Origin: Rhabditophanes sp. KR3021
Lineage: Eukaryota; Nematoda; Chromadorea; Rhabditida; Alloionematidae
Length of the DNA stretch: 64,000 nt
Assembly (NCBI GenBank): GCA_963281155.1
Contig: CAUJLY010000002.1
Coordinates: 3,906,001 to 3,970,000, forward strand
Direction: 5' to 3'
Part shown: in pieces, positions 11,176-23,960 of the stretch
Layout of the letters: every line of letters begins with the position of its first letter
Numbering within the stretch: position 1 is the stretch's first letter
Notes under the pieces: model-generated
What the model saw: only the letters and a program-made list of their open reading frames with translations
Told to the model about the DNA's origin: nothing
Database searches by the model: none
Program-made: the position numbers and the translations under genes

Positions 11176-13365
11176 ATGACAATTTCAGTATTAGAGATAG
11201 AAGCTTCTCAACAATCAATTATACATCATCATGCATTGACTTCCAATAAAACTCTTTCTTTTAACGTTGGTAAGAGAGAGAGAATAATTAAGCTATGGAA
11301 GAAATGCGCTATTAAGGCATTGGACCTTGTTTTAAAAGATCCATGGGCGAAATACAATATTGACAAGGAGCCTACTCAAAGATGTACCCGATTCAGATAC
11401 AACGCTCTAACCAAGAAATGGACTGAGGATATCGTACATGTTAAGATGCAAAAAACGGTAATAAATGGTCTGTTAATGTGCGACTAATACGTTTTATTTA
11501 GTCTTTTGGAAGGGGAGCGATGAGAGAATGTTTTAGGTTGAAGAAGATGCCCCATGTTTGTCACGAAGGAGATTGGAAATACTCTATGAATTATGTATGT
11601 AAAAAGTATATTCAAGAGGTGTCAGAGAATGTTTTGTTTGAAGATGTCAAGTTGCAAATGGACGCTAAATTGTGGGCGGAAGAGTACAATAGACATAATC
11701 CACCTAAAAAGGTAAGGTTAGGGTATTTAGGCACCTAAAATATGTGTATTTTAGATTGATATCTTTCAAATGGGTATTTTGAAGTTCGATGATGAAGATG
11801 TAAATGGCTATTATCACATTGAACACTTTATTGAAGGCAAATATGTAAAGCACAATTCAAATTCGGGTTTTGTATCTGACCTGATGAGGATGACTCCAAA
11901 TGCGTTCAGTCATTTTACTTTTGAAAGAAGTGGCCATCAATTGATTGTGGTTGACATTCAAGGAGTTGGAGACCTTTATACTGACCCTCAAATACACACC
12001 GTTTGTGGAACTGACTATGGAGACGGAAACTTAGGAACCAAAGGGACGTCTTTATTCTTTTACTCTCATCAATGCAATGATATCTGTAAACTAATGAAAT
12101 TAACGGAATTTGATATGTCACCCAACGAAAATAAAGACCGTTATAGGAATATGCGAATGCTAATTGACCCATCTACTAAATTCACAATCAAAGCAAATCC
12201 AACTCTTGACATATGCGAGCCAATTGTCAATTACAGGGAAAATGCAATGGAACGACTTCGGTTACGTAGCACTAGATCAATAAACAGTTGCCATTCCCTG
12301 GAAAGCAACTATGATAGTACTCATTGTGAAAAATGTCTGTGCAATGATTGTTTAGAGAACGATGATTTTTTAACAAACAAAGACAACCTCTACCCATCAA
12401 TGGAAGACGATGATGATAGCATGTTTGATGATCGCGGCACTGATAAAGAAAGTGTAGACAATAGCTTTGTGAAAGATGAGGCTATAAGACGTCGAAGATA
12501 TTATAGCCAGTGCAGCTTGACTTCACTCAACGAATCAGAAGCAGAGCGGTTTCATTCAGCGATAAAAAAGTTTTCCAGGCCAGCTGGTTTTTTGATGCCC
12601 AACATTGCGAATGAATTAGCAAATGCTTATCGCAATAGCAACTCTTTGTTTGTTCTGGGGCAAGTGCACTTGGACATGGCGAGATACTATGAAATTGGGA
12701 AATTCTCTGATGTCTGTATGGAGAACAAGCATAGCTTACTTGATGATAGCAGCGATGGGAAAAAAACTTTCTCGGAGACATGTATATATGACAAAGAATC
12801 AGCCATATTTCATTTAAACGTTGCCAGAAAATGTGGTGTGTTGGAATCTATCAAGACTATGGCAGAAATCTGTTACGACATTCAACATGATTTGTTAAAA
12901 GATGTATGTTCCAAAGATCTAAACGTCAGTTGCTTGGCCGAGGAGGGGAATATTATGTGTTTTGGATTTAAGTTAATGGAATTGGCAGCTGAGATGTGTG
13001 ATCGAAATGCAATACATTTTGTTGCTACAGCCTATCAAAATGGATACAACTTGCCAGAGGGGAAACAATGTGACTGGAATAAAGCTTTATATTTGTATTC
13101 TAAGGCTTTGGAAATATACACTGAATCGGAGGAGGAATTCCCTGATTGTATGGGTAGAAAAAAAGATGTTACGTTTGTTATTCCACATTACGAAATACTG
13201 GCAAATATGGCACAGATGTTTAATGATGGCGGTTTTGGTTTAGCTCAAAATATTCGCGAGGCATTTAATCTTTATAATGAAGCTGCCGAGTGTGCTTCAG
13301 AGGCGATGAAAGGCAAATTAGCTTGTAAATATTTTGAGCTGGCTGAGATGTGCGAATTTGAATAA
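11176..13365 (+). CDS. efk-1: Eukaryotic elongation factor 2 kinase (alpha-kinase)
   Basis: Calmodulin-dependent atypical kinase that phosphorylates eEF2 and slows translation elongation under stress or starvation. Exons are 11176-11457, 11502-11711 and 11755-13365, all phase 0, giving 700 residues (family about 725-770). The N-terminal segment LWKKCAIKALDLVLKDPWAK corresponds to the calmodulin-binding region. The alpha-kinase domain (about residues 85-310) shows GRGAMREC, YHIEHFIEGKYVKHNSNSG, FTFERSGHQLIVVDIQGVGD, and the TDPQIHT and GDGNLGTKG loop. From about residue 420 the protein carries helical Sel1-like repeats (FHLNVARKCG, ALYLYSKALE, EAFNLYNEAAECAS), as in other eEF2 kinases. The linker contains a Cys cluster (HCEKCLCNDC) and an acidic run. 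The gene ends 150 nt from the convergent RILP-like gene. Confidence 0.95.
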
Positions 13366-13515
13366 TTTTAGTATGCTTAATTGTTAAATTGTTCAATGAT
13401 TTTATTGTTAAAGATTAATATATAAATCTATCTATTTCATAGGAATCGTTAATTTTTAAATAAAAATCTTCGTAATCTCAATAAGAATGTTAAAATAATG
13501 AATTGTAGCGGACAT

Positions 13516-15243
13516 CTATTGCTGATCAGTTTCCTGCTGTTCGTCATTGCCCCTTCCAGAAGAAACACTAACCGAATCAAGGAAGAATGTAAAAAACTTC
13601 TTTATGCCGCTTTTTGGCCTGTCATATTTCCAGGGGGTTGATTTTTCATCGGGCTCTTTATTTATAGGGCCATATACGAGGAGTTCGTCGGAGCTGAAAC
13701 ATTTATTAATACAATAATTTAAATAATGTAAGATATCATTACAATGACAAGGGTAAATACAAGCAAAGATGCACTTTTGGGTCACAGCTTGTAAAAGAAT
13801 CTTTTAAAAAATGTTCCAACGTACATTTGGTTATCACAAAATTCAATCGCTTCCTCAACGCCTTCTAAATTAAACTCCTTTTTTAAATTACTTTGTGCCT
13901 TTATAATTGAAGAGTGTCCCGTATTATTTTTACCAGTAACTAATTTTTGTATATTTGAAGGCCCTATCGTTTCCTCTTTACCAATGACGTTTAATTGATG
14001 ACTAGGCCATTCGTCTTCATTAGATATCGAATTTAGCGATTCATTTGAATGATACCTGTCTCGTAAAAATGATGCAGACTCTATTGACATCTTGGAACCA
14101 CCACTTTTATATGAATAAGGTATTGAAGTCATGCAGTTTATGCAGCTGAAAACAAACACAAACACAATGACAAATAGCAAAATATGACAAGAATACAATG
14201 CAACTATTATTTAACTAAACTTACTCACTAGGGTTATTAGCTCTATCTAATCTCTCTTTCTCCTCGTAAGCTCGCAGTTTTTTCAAAATGTCTTCCATGT
14301 ATTCATCTAATTCCATCACTCTTGCTTTCAAGATATTCTTTTCTTGTAGAACTTCTTTCAATTCCCTTAGTGTAAATTTAGGCGCATCTTCATCGGAGTT
14401 GTCACCTTTTTTGCTATCGTTCCTTTTCAATGATTCGAGATCTTGGCAAATTCGATTTTTCTCACTTAATCTTTTACTCAATTCAATAATTTTGATTTCA
14501 ATTTTATGGTTTGTTCTATTTAAGTCATTCTTTTCCTGAATTAATACTCGTGCTTGAGATCCTAACGATTCATTTTTACGAACAAGTTCTTGATTTTGTC
14601 TTATTAATTTCTCGACGCAATTTTGAAGATTCACGTTTTCATCACTTAATTTGTCATTGTCATGTCGAAATTGAGTCATCTTTTTTTGCTGGCTAGAAAC
14701 TTCTTCTCGCAAAATCATTATTTGTTCTAAATCACTTTCACGAGGAAGATCGTTGTTAAAAACTTCAGAATCGCAATTTTCGTTGAATTCTTTCTTTATT
14801 TGTTTATTTTCTTGCTGCAGAAGTTTCACAATTTCCTTTAACTCATCAATTTCTTTTCTATAATGATCGTCACTCTGCTCTAATTCTATTTCCAACGTTG
14901 TTCTTTCCTTTATTCGAATTTTCTTCTCATTTTCTAATATGTCGACAGAATTCTTCAGTTCTGTAATTTCATCTGTCTCTTCACTATTTTTCTTAGCTAA
15001 TAACTCCAATGTTTCCAATGCACTGATAACTTTGGGCATAATGCCATCAATCGAATTTCTTCCATACTTATCAGCTAAATATTCAAAATCTTTTCCGATT
15101 TCGGCTGCCAGATCGTAAACGTCTATTGTCGTGATATTTCTAGAGGGGGAAGAAGACCCGGAAATAGGAGTAGTGAAACACGATGACGAATGAATTCGCC
15201 TGCTCTGCGTATTGGGGGATGAAAGATGATTAAATTCCGTCAT
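13516..15243 (-). CDS. RILP-like coiled-coil adaptor (RH1/RH2 domains)
   Basis: Rab-effector type adaptor linking Rab-marked lysosomes or cilia-related membranes to motors. Exons are 15243-14225, 14145-13825 and 13693-13516, phase-consistent, 505 residues. An RH1-like motif VYDLAAEIGKDFEYLADKYG ... IMPKVISALETLE lies at about residues 41-75, followed by about 200 residues of heptad-rich coiled coil. The RH2-like segment PKFTLRELKEVLQEKNILKA then MELDEYMED follows at about residues 295-325. The last exon carries LLVYGPINKEPDEKSTPW and SGIKKFF, a tail motif I associate with RILPL proteins. The middle exon is Ser/Asn-rich and less conserved. It cannot be separated from RILPL1, RILPL2 or RILP by sight. 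Confidence 0.82.
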
Positions 15244-17295
15244 AATACAATTATTAGATATTTAACGTTGATGATTACAAAAGTAATCCTCTTACCGCCG
15301 GTTAGTACCAAATGATTATCTGAAAATAATCGAATAAGTAATAAATTAATAGTCATAGCAGCAATAATTGAAAAGTAATACAATAAATTAAATTACGAAA
15401 GTTCAAAAATAATTAAATAGACTTTAACCAATAGTTCTGAAATAACCAAACAAACTTTATGACAATAAATAGTCCTGACACAATAAATTAAACAGTTCAA
15501 GAAAACTGAAAAAGATACATATAACTTATAATTGGTAATTGATTGTCAGTGAGACATTGGCCAAGACTATAAAATGTCGATGTGATTTTATGTTATATTT
15601 ACATCTAGAAGTATACTTGTTCTCACGTTAAACCCAGTTAGCTCAGTTTCTAGCAAGAGACAACTAAGCTTATACAGATGGTGTCAGTTAAACGCATTAA
15701 GTTTCTTTAAGAAACTCGTTAATGCAGATTAAATTTAATATAAATTGAATTGATATTGATATTTAATAAAAAACAAGTAAATTAAAAAATGCATAAAATA
15801 TATGAAGGCATACAAATTAAGCAATATATTTTTGAATAATTAATAATATCAATAGTGTAGGTTTGATGATATCTAATTCAAAAACAAACAATCTTCCGAT
15901 AAAACCTTAAATTTTGGTGGTGGGGTCATGTTTTACAAAGATAAAGTACGTGATTACACTATTCTTTATTTCAAAATAGTTTTAATACACAACGGTACAT
16001 GACGAATAGATATTAAATAAACATTCTGCTACTAGAGCATTGTGATTCACTTATATTATTTACACCTGATATTAAATCAAACATCCAAAGTTAAACTTGA
16101 AAGTATGATTTGGTCAATTTGTGTGTTTGTTAACTTTTGCAAAAAAACAAGAAAACTGTTTGATCCAAATTGAGTCAGAACAATAAAGTTGTAGTCTTTT
16201 TATTGAAGTAGACAACAAAAAGTTGTAAATGTTAGTGTCGATAGTATAGACATTTTATTGTGAAAAAGTATAAGATGGTAAGTCAAGTTGCGCAAACTTT
16301 ATATCCAAATATGATAATGTTATGATGTCGAAATGTTCAAAAAAGAACCCTTTCACTCCATCAGATAAGGCAAAAATGGATTTAAGTGGGTAATGGGTGA
16401 GTCTTAGCATAGATATGAATTTTTTATAGCCATCTATATAGAGAATAGGAATAACAGCTATAAGAGTTAATGATGGCTGCAGAATAAAATTAAAATTGAT
16501 GTTTACACTAGACGGTTAATCTCTCTAAAATGTATTATTGTTTTTCAATGCTAACGTTATTTTATCCATCATTTTCAAATATATGTACATTGGGCATTAT
16601 ATAATATATTTTTGTTTAGTATTATGATTTATTGAATAGGCATAAACATATGTGTACATTTACATCTACAGTTGAAAATAACAAATTATTAAATACAGTA
16701 ATTCTAATCTTTTAAAACATGTCCAAACAAGAATGCAATTTATTTGAGTCTCCATGCATTTAAATAAGAAGTAGTCTTATTTCCTCTCAGCTAATTTTTC
16801 TATGCCTCATAACGTTTTGTCTTTTCCGAGATGGTGATGTATTAGAATAGTACATTTTTTAATAACCAACACACTTAATCAATGCACCACAAATAAAAAG
16901 TTAGATATTTGTAAAAGTAAGATGATTGTAAGATATCCGATGTGATAAATTGGTTAGAGAAAAGAGGGTAGAATTTCGATTTTCAATCTTTCCATATGCA
17001 ATTATTCAAAATTCAACTTTTAAGAACATCGCAAAAATATTAAATTGAAATAAGATCGGAGTGAGCGGCAATACGTCTGATATCACACTTATAATAACTT
17101 AATCATCACCTTCAAAATGACGCCTAACCAATGATCGCTGCGGGATTGTATTTGTGCAAAACACTGATTTGGATTAGGACACGTTGGTCGTAATAATATT
17201 TAGCTTATTTGTCAAAGTATTCTTCAAGTGGTAAAAAACATTACTTGATACATCATTGTTATCCTTAATCAATTGTTGCTTAATTTTCCAGAATA
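15244..17295. other. Intergenic, 2 kb, with a short hairpin
   Basis: Very AT-rich, no coding gene. An imperfect hairpin lies at 15694-15725 (arms GCATTAA...TTAATGC and GTTTCTT...AAGAAAC with a 3-nt bulge), about 120 nt downstream of a TATAAAA at 15568. The region ends with a taattttccag trans-splice-like acceptor directly before the TMED2 ATG. Confidence 0.5.
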
Positions 17296-18143
17296 ATGAA
17301 GTGCCTTTCTAATCTATCAACACTATTTATTGTCCTATCTGTTGTTCAATTGACTACTGGATATTTTCTTCATTTAGATGCTAATGAGGAACAATGCTTC
17401 TTTGAAAGAGTGAAGACAAGTGACCGCTTAGGATTTATTTTCGAGGTTTGCTTAAAATAATAGCTTTTAATAAAAAAATAAATGAGATTGCACCATATCC
17501 TACATATCTTAAATAAAACATACAGTTCTATTTAATTTATTGGCATATAAAATAGTGCAATTTAATGTTCTGCCATCAACATACAAATGATACCATTTAA
17601 TTTTAAATATTTTAATTTATTTTAGGTGGCTGAAGGGGGATTTGTCGATATTTCCTACACAATTACTGGGCCAACTGGAGAAGTTTTAAGCAAGGGAGAA
17701 CGCGAAACCTCAGGAAAACAAACTCTTGTTGCTACCATGGATGGAGTATATAACTTCTGTCTTTCAAATAAAATGTCCACCATGACACCAAAAACAATTG
17801 TGTTCACAATTGAAGTAATTGAAGCAGGAGCCGTCCATAATGCCCAACAACCAGGTGCCGATGCCGGAGACGCTGATTCGCAAAAACTTGGTGAAATGAT
17901 CAATGAGTTGTCAAGTTCATTGACTAGCGTACTTCATGAATTGGCTTTCATCACCTCCAGATCAAAAATTCATCATTTAATCAATCAAAATACTAATTTC
18001 AAAGTCACTGCATGGGCTGTTTTCGAAGCAGTCTTACTAGTCAGTAAGTAGCTTCATTTGTAACAATTAATCCCATTTTAGGCTTGACTCTTGGACAAAT
18101 ATTTTACTTGAAAAGATTCTTTGAAGTCAGGAGAGTTGTTTAA
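17296..18143 (+). CDS. sel-9: p24 family cargo receptor, TMED2 type
   Basis: Type I membrane protein of COPI/COPII vesicles that cycles between ER and Golgi and selects cargo. Exons are 17296-17445, 17626-18043 and 18082-18143, total 209 residues, as in TMED2. A signal peptide (MKCLSNLSTLFIVLSVV) is followed by YFLHLDANEEQCFFERV, a GOLD domain with FEVAEGGFVDISYTITGP, MDGVYNFCLSNKMSTMTPK, a coiled coil, and a membrane helix. The cytosolic tail YLKRFFEVRRVV is the exact p24-beta signature (FF plus terminal VV) for coat binding. The acceptor ttttccag lies 4 nt before the ATG. The C. elegans orthologue is SEL-9, a quality-control regulator of LIN-12/GLP-1 transport (from memory). Confidence 0.96.
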
Positions 18144-19249
18144 GGATCACACAATACAATTAGTTAATAACAATATTTGACAGACGCTGTTTAATCGTAT
18201 TATTACCTTTGGTCTAATTTATTGTAGAACTATGTGAAAGATAAGCATATTTAATTTGTTATTATGTAAACGATATATTCAATTCTCTTTTAATGTATCA
18301 ATAAAATTTTTCTCCAAGCTGTCTTATTTTAATTAATCCACATGAGTTATGATCTTGATTTTTACAGCACATAAAAGACCCATTTTTTAGATCTAATCAT
18401 TTTCCTAGATTATTGTATAGATAGATACATTAAACATAATTTTTGATTAAAAGTGAAGGAAATAATAACTTTTTATAGCATGTCAATCACAGATTGTAAT
18501 TTTTCGCCATATTTAGCATGTGATTAATCTTTTTTAAATACAGAATAGATACTACAATGACACATTGATGGTACTCATTAGACATAACTTGTGATTTAAA
18601 CTATGTAATTTAATGACAAAACTGATTGTAGAACCTTGATAACTGAATGTTCAACTTGAATGATGTTGTTTATCTATTACATGATATCAAAATTTAGAGA
18701 TACCATTTTTATCAGGCTATAAGTATAAAGACGCATATTGTTTCATACATTTCTAATTACCATTTATTATAGTTGGTGTGAAGTATTTCAGTGAATCTAT
18801 TCAATATGTAAAGACTATTCAAAAGATTTACTTTTTCCCATCATAAATAATTCCATTCAATTTTTTAAAGTAAACGTATGGATAGTTACTGGTATATCCA
18901 TATTTATAATAAAAGTAATTCATTTGATACTTTTAAAAATATGGTATTGGTTTTACTTTATAGATGTGTTTTAACAAATATAGTAAGCGTTTATTATTCC
19001 AGTAACAAAATATATCAAGCCTTTTAATTTAAGTAATAGTTCTGTGTATGGTAAAACATTTGATGTATAGCGGATATGGACCATTTATTTCAGTAGTAGA
19101 AATAATAGGGGTTTCGATTTGATATACTGAATAGTAATCCTGGCAAATAGACCTACGTGGCTTATTCGTGTATTTTTGCTTTTATTTTACTTTCTACTTT
19201 TATTTCATTTTATATTACTTTATTTGTTATACAGTTATTTGCAGTAAAA
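18144..19249. other. Intergenic, no gene seen
   Basis: AT-rich spacer between two plus-strand genes. An AATAAA lies at 18300 for the upstream gene, and a tttgcag acceptor sits 5 nt before the next ATG. No other signal seen. Confidence 0.55.
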
Positions 19250-22200
19250 ATGGACTCCGAAGAATTTAGAATTTATGGAAAACAAATGGTTGATATCGTG
19301 TAGGTCAAATTAAAATACAAAATATTTACCCAGGGGATTTTTTCTTTTTGTATCTTTCAGCAGGTATTGTTTATCATAAGAAAGTTTTAGCTCATTACAT
19401 AATTCTTCCCTTGTTTTACCATTAATTACCTTCCTGTTTTCTGATTATGTAAATTTCACAAATCTTTTTTTGGTGGTAAGGCATCAATAAAAGGAAAACT
19501 ATTTCCATTCAGATGATTTAAAGGACTTTTCTTATTAAGATTCATTGGGATCAAAATAGTTTCATAAGACTGTCTAGTGGTGGCATCGGGAATTTCAATA
19601 ACATTAACTTGGTAGAATTTTGAATTGTTCCTAATTATATGAGCATATTTGGTTGGAAGACGTTCATCCTCCGATACTTGAAAGTATGCAAACTGTCTCT
19701 TATTGCTTCGACGGCTTTTATTTTCAATGCAGGTGGATTTGACAATCCAATCCCAAATCATTAACCGTATCACTATTTTGAACATATTCATCATACATTT
19801 CCAACAGTGGCGGATGTATAAAGTCTATCAATCATGGCTTTCAACTCTTCACTTTGGCTGATGGAAGCCGCTTTTTCGTCACACCAAATAAAATATATTA
19901 CCATATTAAATAATCATCAAAACTTATTGAACTCTCATCATTGCCGAAACCATCATTGAATCATATACTTTACCCATTTGGACATAAGGTAACTAAAAGA
20001 AGATAATTACATTTATCATTAATAATACACTTACGGCATATTCATCATTAGCATCCTTACTGTCATGGTCTTGAATAGTGGCTTTTCTTTTTCTTGAGTT
20101 TATTTTGTTTCAATAAGTATTTATTACTCAGAATAATTTATATCTCCCGAAAATGTGTTTTATTTACACTTAGATTTGATAAGATGTATCCAAAATGTGT
20201 ATTACATACTTTTATATTCCCTAAAAACAATGATAAAATTCTGGCAATACATTTTTCTAAGCAAGAACATTTATATAAAGGAATGATTTTTTTAGCGCTG
20301 ATTATTGGTCTACAATGAGAGAAAGAAAACCTCTCCCTGATGTTGAACCTGGTTTCATGAAGAAACTTGTAAGTTAAACTTTTAAAATATCAGATTAATA
20401 AATTTGTTTGATTTTGTTAGGTTCCATCGGAACCACCGCTTCATGGCGAGGAGTGGTCCAAGATATTTGCTGACATTGAACCCGTGGCCTTCAATGGAAA
20501 CACAAATTGGCATCATCCCCACTTTTATGCTTACTTCCCAACTGCTCTATCTTATCCATCAATTATGGCGGATATTCTATCAGGTGGAATTTCATCTGTA
20601 AGTTAAATGAAACGTTAAAATAAAACTATTAGAGTCAAAAAATTATTTATTTACGATTAAAAATAAGAATAATAAGGAAAAATCCACACAACAATCCAAC
20701 AGGTTGCTTGATTATCATGAGAGAGTAATATTATGTTGATCCACTACCAATTTATTCTGAGATTTGGTTACCATGTCTTCATTAAAAAGCTACCTTTTTC
20801 ACACATCACAACAATCGCAGTAATACTAATAGAACGATCACTCCAATGATCATGCCCAAGAACAAAGGACTTTACCTTTAGCTTGTTTAAGATGTATACT
20901 TCTAGATTAAATTGAGCTTTTTCATTTTTAACTTTAACGTACGTGTTTTATATGGAACAACATCAGAATTGATGGCTTAAAACGGCTCAACAAAAAAGTA
21001 TTTTTAGTTATACAAAAACGGTTACACGCAAGTGAGAATAAAATTGAGGCAAGGGCATCATTACTTTTTCTTTACCACAAAAGCATTTAATGTTTGTCCA
21101 GCAGGTTTCGTTTTTGCTTCAAAAACAATCTGATTTTGATTTTCTAAATGTCTTGTAAGATTTTTAGTCTGATTCCAAGTTCAGGTTTTAAAAATTTGAA
21201 AGTCAGGTCTGAAATCTGACCTAAAACCCAAACCTTTGCGTAAGTTTAGTTGTTATAACCTTTTAAACTGCACAACCTACAAAAAACAAAAGATTTATTT
21301 AGGATTACATATCTTTGTATAAGTGCATTCAAAGCAAAGATGTGCCATTTTAACAATTGTCTCAGTTTCGACAAATATTCATGTTATTATATAATAAAAA
21401 TCATAAGATATTTCGGTGGCTACCCCGTTACCAAGATCCACATGAGAATAGGTAGTCGTTTAGAATCTTTACAAACAGTAACAGGATAAAATTTAAGCTT
21501 CTTTATACTTAGGCAAAAACTATAAACATATAATAAAGATGAATGATTTTACTCATTACACCTAATAAAATATTTAGATTGGCTTCTCATATAACAGCTC
21601 CCCAGCAATGACCGAACTTGAGATGTCCATGACAGATTGGCTAGCAAAGGCTGTAAACTTGCCCGACAATCTATTGAACTCTCACGAAGGTCCAGGATGT
21701 GGAATTATACAAAGTACTGCGAGTGACGCCACATTAGTTGCCATTCTTGCAGCAAGAGCTAGGGCAGTTATTAAACTAAGCGAAGAAAATAGTCGCTCTT
21801 TGAAGGAAAAGGTTGCTCCTCAAGATGGAGAGGATTTCACATCTAATATGATTAAGGCTGTTCAGGGAACTGTTGGACACCTTAAGCAAAAGATCACTGA
21901 ATCAGTTAATACTCGTTCTGAAAAATCGGATTTGCCAACTACTTTTAAAGCTCACGATCCTAGTCTATTTACCAGCTTAGTTGCTTATACTTCTGACCAA
22001 GGCCATAGTTCTGTTGAAAAGGGGGCTATGTTAGCCGGAGTAAGAATCAGAAAAATTAAGAGTAATACCGACAATGAACGAAAAAATTACTCTATTTGCC
22101 CGGAAGCTCTTGAGGAAGCCATTAAGGTAAATTTCATGTTTATGTAACATTTCAAAATATGTTTAGAATGACGTGGCTAATGGCTATACACCATTTATTT

Positions 22201-23960
22201 TAATAGCAAGCGTCGGAACAACCAATACTTGTGCAGTTGACCCAATTGAAAAATTAGGGCCAATATGTAATGCTCACAATATTTGGCTTCATGTTGATGC
22301 AGCTTATGCTGGGTCCTTTGCTCTTTTACCGGAATTCCGTTATCTGCTCAAGGGAATCGAATTTGCTGATTCATTTAACTTTAATGCTCACAAAGCTATG
22401 GCTATTAATTTCGACTGTTCCCCCATGTGGTTTAAAGATGCAACTGAGGCTGTCGCCTTCTTCAACGTCGACCCATTGTATTTGAAACATAAACATCAAA
22501 CTACATTCCATGATTATAGACATTTACAGGTATTAAAAAATGTGTTTTATTATGATTAGACATACTATCAAAAAAATTCATTATCAAAATTTCAAATGCA
22601 TAAAATCAGGAGCAATCATAAACTTGCCAATGATGAGATCAGCCACCTTTCTTTAAGTTCCGAGTTTGTTTCGGGACTTCTTCAAAGGAACGGTGGCCAG
22701 AGTCTGAATTCGAGATCTGAAGACTCCGATCAGGATCGCTTCGATCTTGTTAATGACTTCATTCTTAGGACTATAATTTCGTTCTTTCCATAAGACTCAT
22801 CCTGAATCGGCATCATTAATGAAGTCCGCTTTTCTGTCAAACAACTTCTTTAGATTGATCTTTCTTTCGAAAACATCAAGTGTGTAAATATTCATACAAA
22901 GGCACATCACACCCAAAATTGTCAACTTCAAATTACACCATACGTTTCTATTACAAAACATAAACACTGATACAAAATTAACGAGAAGCCTTTTTTCTTT
23001 ACATCCTTCTCAAAATCCGCGAGTCCGTCACTAGCCTTGGCAATAGACTCTGGCACTTTAAGCTTTTAGTTTTTCTCTTAAAAAAAGTCTTGCCATAGTT
23101 CATGTAACATTGTTGAGGAGGTGACTGGCTACGGACTATTAGTTCAGTCCTCTATCAATCGGTTTTTTAATCTCAGCTATATACTTAACATTCTCTTAAA
23201 TTTGTTGTGGTTAAGCGACGGGAGGGACTCTTTCTGGTTGATCTAAAACAGATTAATCATAGCATAATTGACTTTTAAACTTACCATTCTCTTTTCTTCT
23301 TGCCGAAACATAGTAGCTAATAACATCAGTATGAGACGATCTTGTTGTAACTAAAATAAACAAATTAGGTTAATAAAGCTATATTTGATCATAATATCGC
23401 CAAAATATAAATAGCTTTCAGCTAGTATTCAAATGTATAAGGCGTGATTGTAATATTGGGATATAAAATCTTCAGCTAATATTGTACTTAACTTTAAAAA
23501 ACATAATTAACATGCTAATCAATTTTGCAGATTGCTCTAGGACGTCGTTTTAGAAGCTTAAAGATTTGGTTTGTCTTGAGATCAATGGGAATCGAAGGAA
23601 TTCAAAAGCATTTGAGAGGAGTAAGTTGTACTGTTTGCATTTACGTGTACTTACTAAATGTCATTATAGTTAATTACGTCTGGGGAAAGATTCCACCAAT
23701 TAATTGCTAAAGATGAACGTTTTGAGCTTTTTGTCCCTCACCATGTTGGATTAACCTGCTTTAGATTAAAAAACAAAAGCAACGAAGAAAATGAGAAACT
23801 TTGCAATGCCATCAACGATGACAGAAGAATTCATCTGGTACCATCAAAAGTAAATGACACTTACTTCTTAAGAGTTGTCATTTGTAGTCAATTGACAACA
23901 GTAGAAGATGTTGAAGTTGCTTACAAGGTAATTGTTGAACTTGCCAACAAGTATCTTTAA
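19250..23960 (+). CDS. Aromatic L-amino acid decarboxylase family (PLP group II)
   Basis: PLP enzyme making amine neurotransmitters from aromatic amino acids (DOPA, 5-HTP, tyrosine or histidine, depending on subfamily). Seven exons close in phase to 530 residues: 19250-19299, 20296-20368, 20421-20597, 21578-22126, 22167-22529, 23531-23620 and 23670-23960. Visible blocks are [83 protein letters not shown], the cofactor lysine in FNFNAHK (Lys359), [27 protein letters not shown] and IHLVPSK. All catalytic landmarks are present, so it should be active. Substrate cannot be decided by eye. Three introns of about 1 kb are unusual here, and all contain reverse-strand coding debris. A tttgcag acceptor stands 5 nt before the ATG. 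Confidence 0.94.
19456..20098 (-). pseudogene. Reverse-strand coding remnant in AADC intron 1
   Basis: On the minus strand a possible exon [19 protein letters not shown] (ending at a gtaagtg donor near 20035) is followed by an acceptor and [19 protein letters not shown]. After breaks come [24 protein letters not shown] and finally a frame with [18 protein letters not shown] through [17 protein letters not shown] to a stop near 19456. The pieces look like real protein (balanced composition, splice signals) but lie in several frames with stops. Family not recognised. Confidence 0.4.
20598..21577. other. Long AADC intron 3
   Basis: 980-nt intron. On the minus strand near 20840-20900 is a short membrane-like stretch ([20 protein letters not shown], then stop), with no surrounding gene. 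Otherwise nothing recognisable. Confidence 0.4.
22596..23375 (-). pseudogene. Reverse-strand coding remnant in AADC intron 5
   Basis: The minus strand of this 1-kb intron reads, in pieces, [20 protein letters not shown], a good gtaagttt donor and ttttag acceptor pair near 23285-23245, [66 protein letters not shown] and [20 protein letters not shown]. Several stops and frame changes intervene. It resembles a decayed spliced gene inserted in, or nested within, the decarboxylase gene. Family not recognised. Confidence 0.4.

Noticed and set aside
16324..16480. Short frame MMSKCSKKNPFTPSDKAKMD followed by a donor-like gtaatg
   Set aside because: Any joined product ends within about 30 residues; no partner exon or family.
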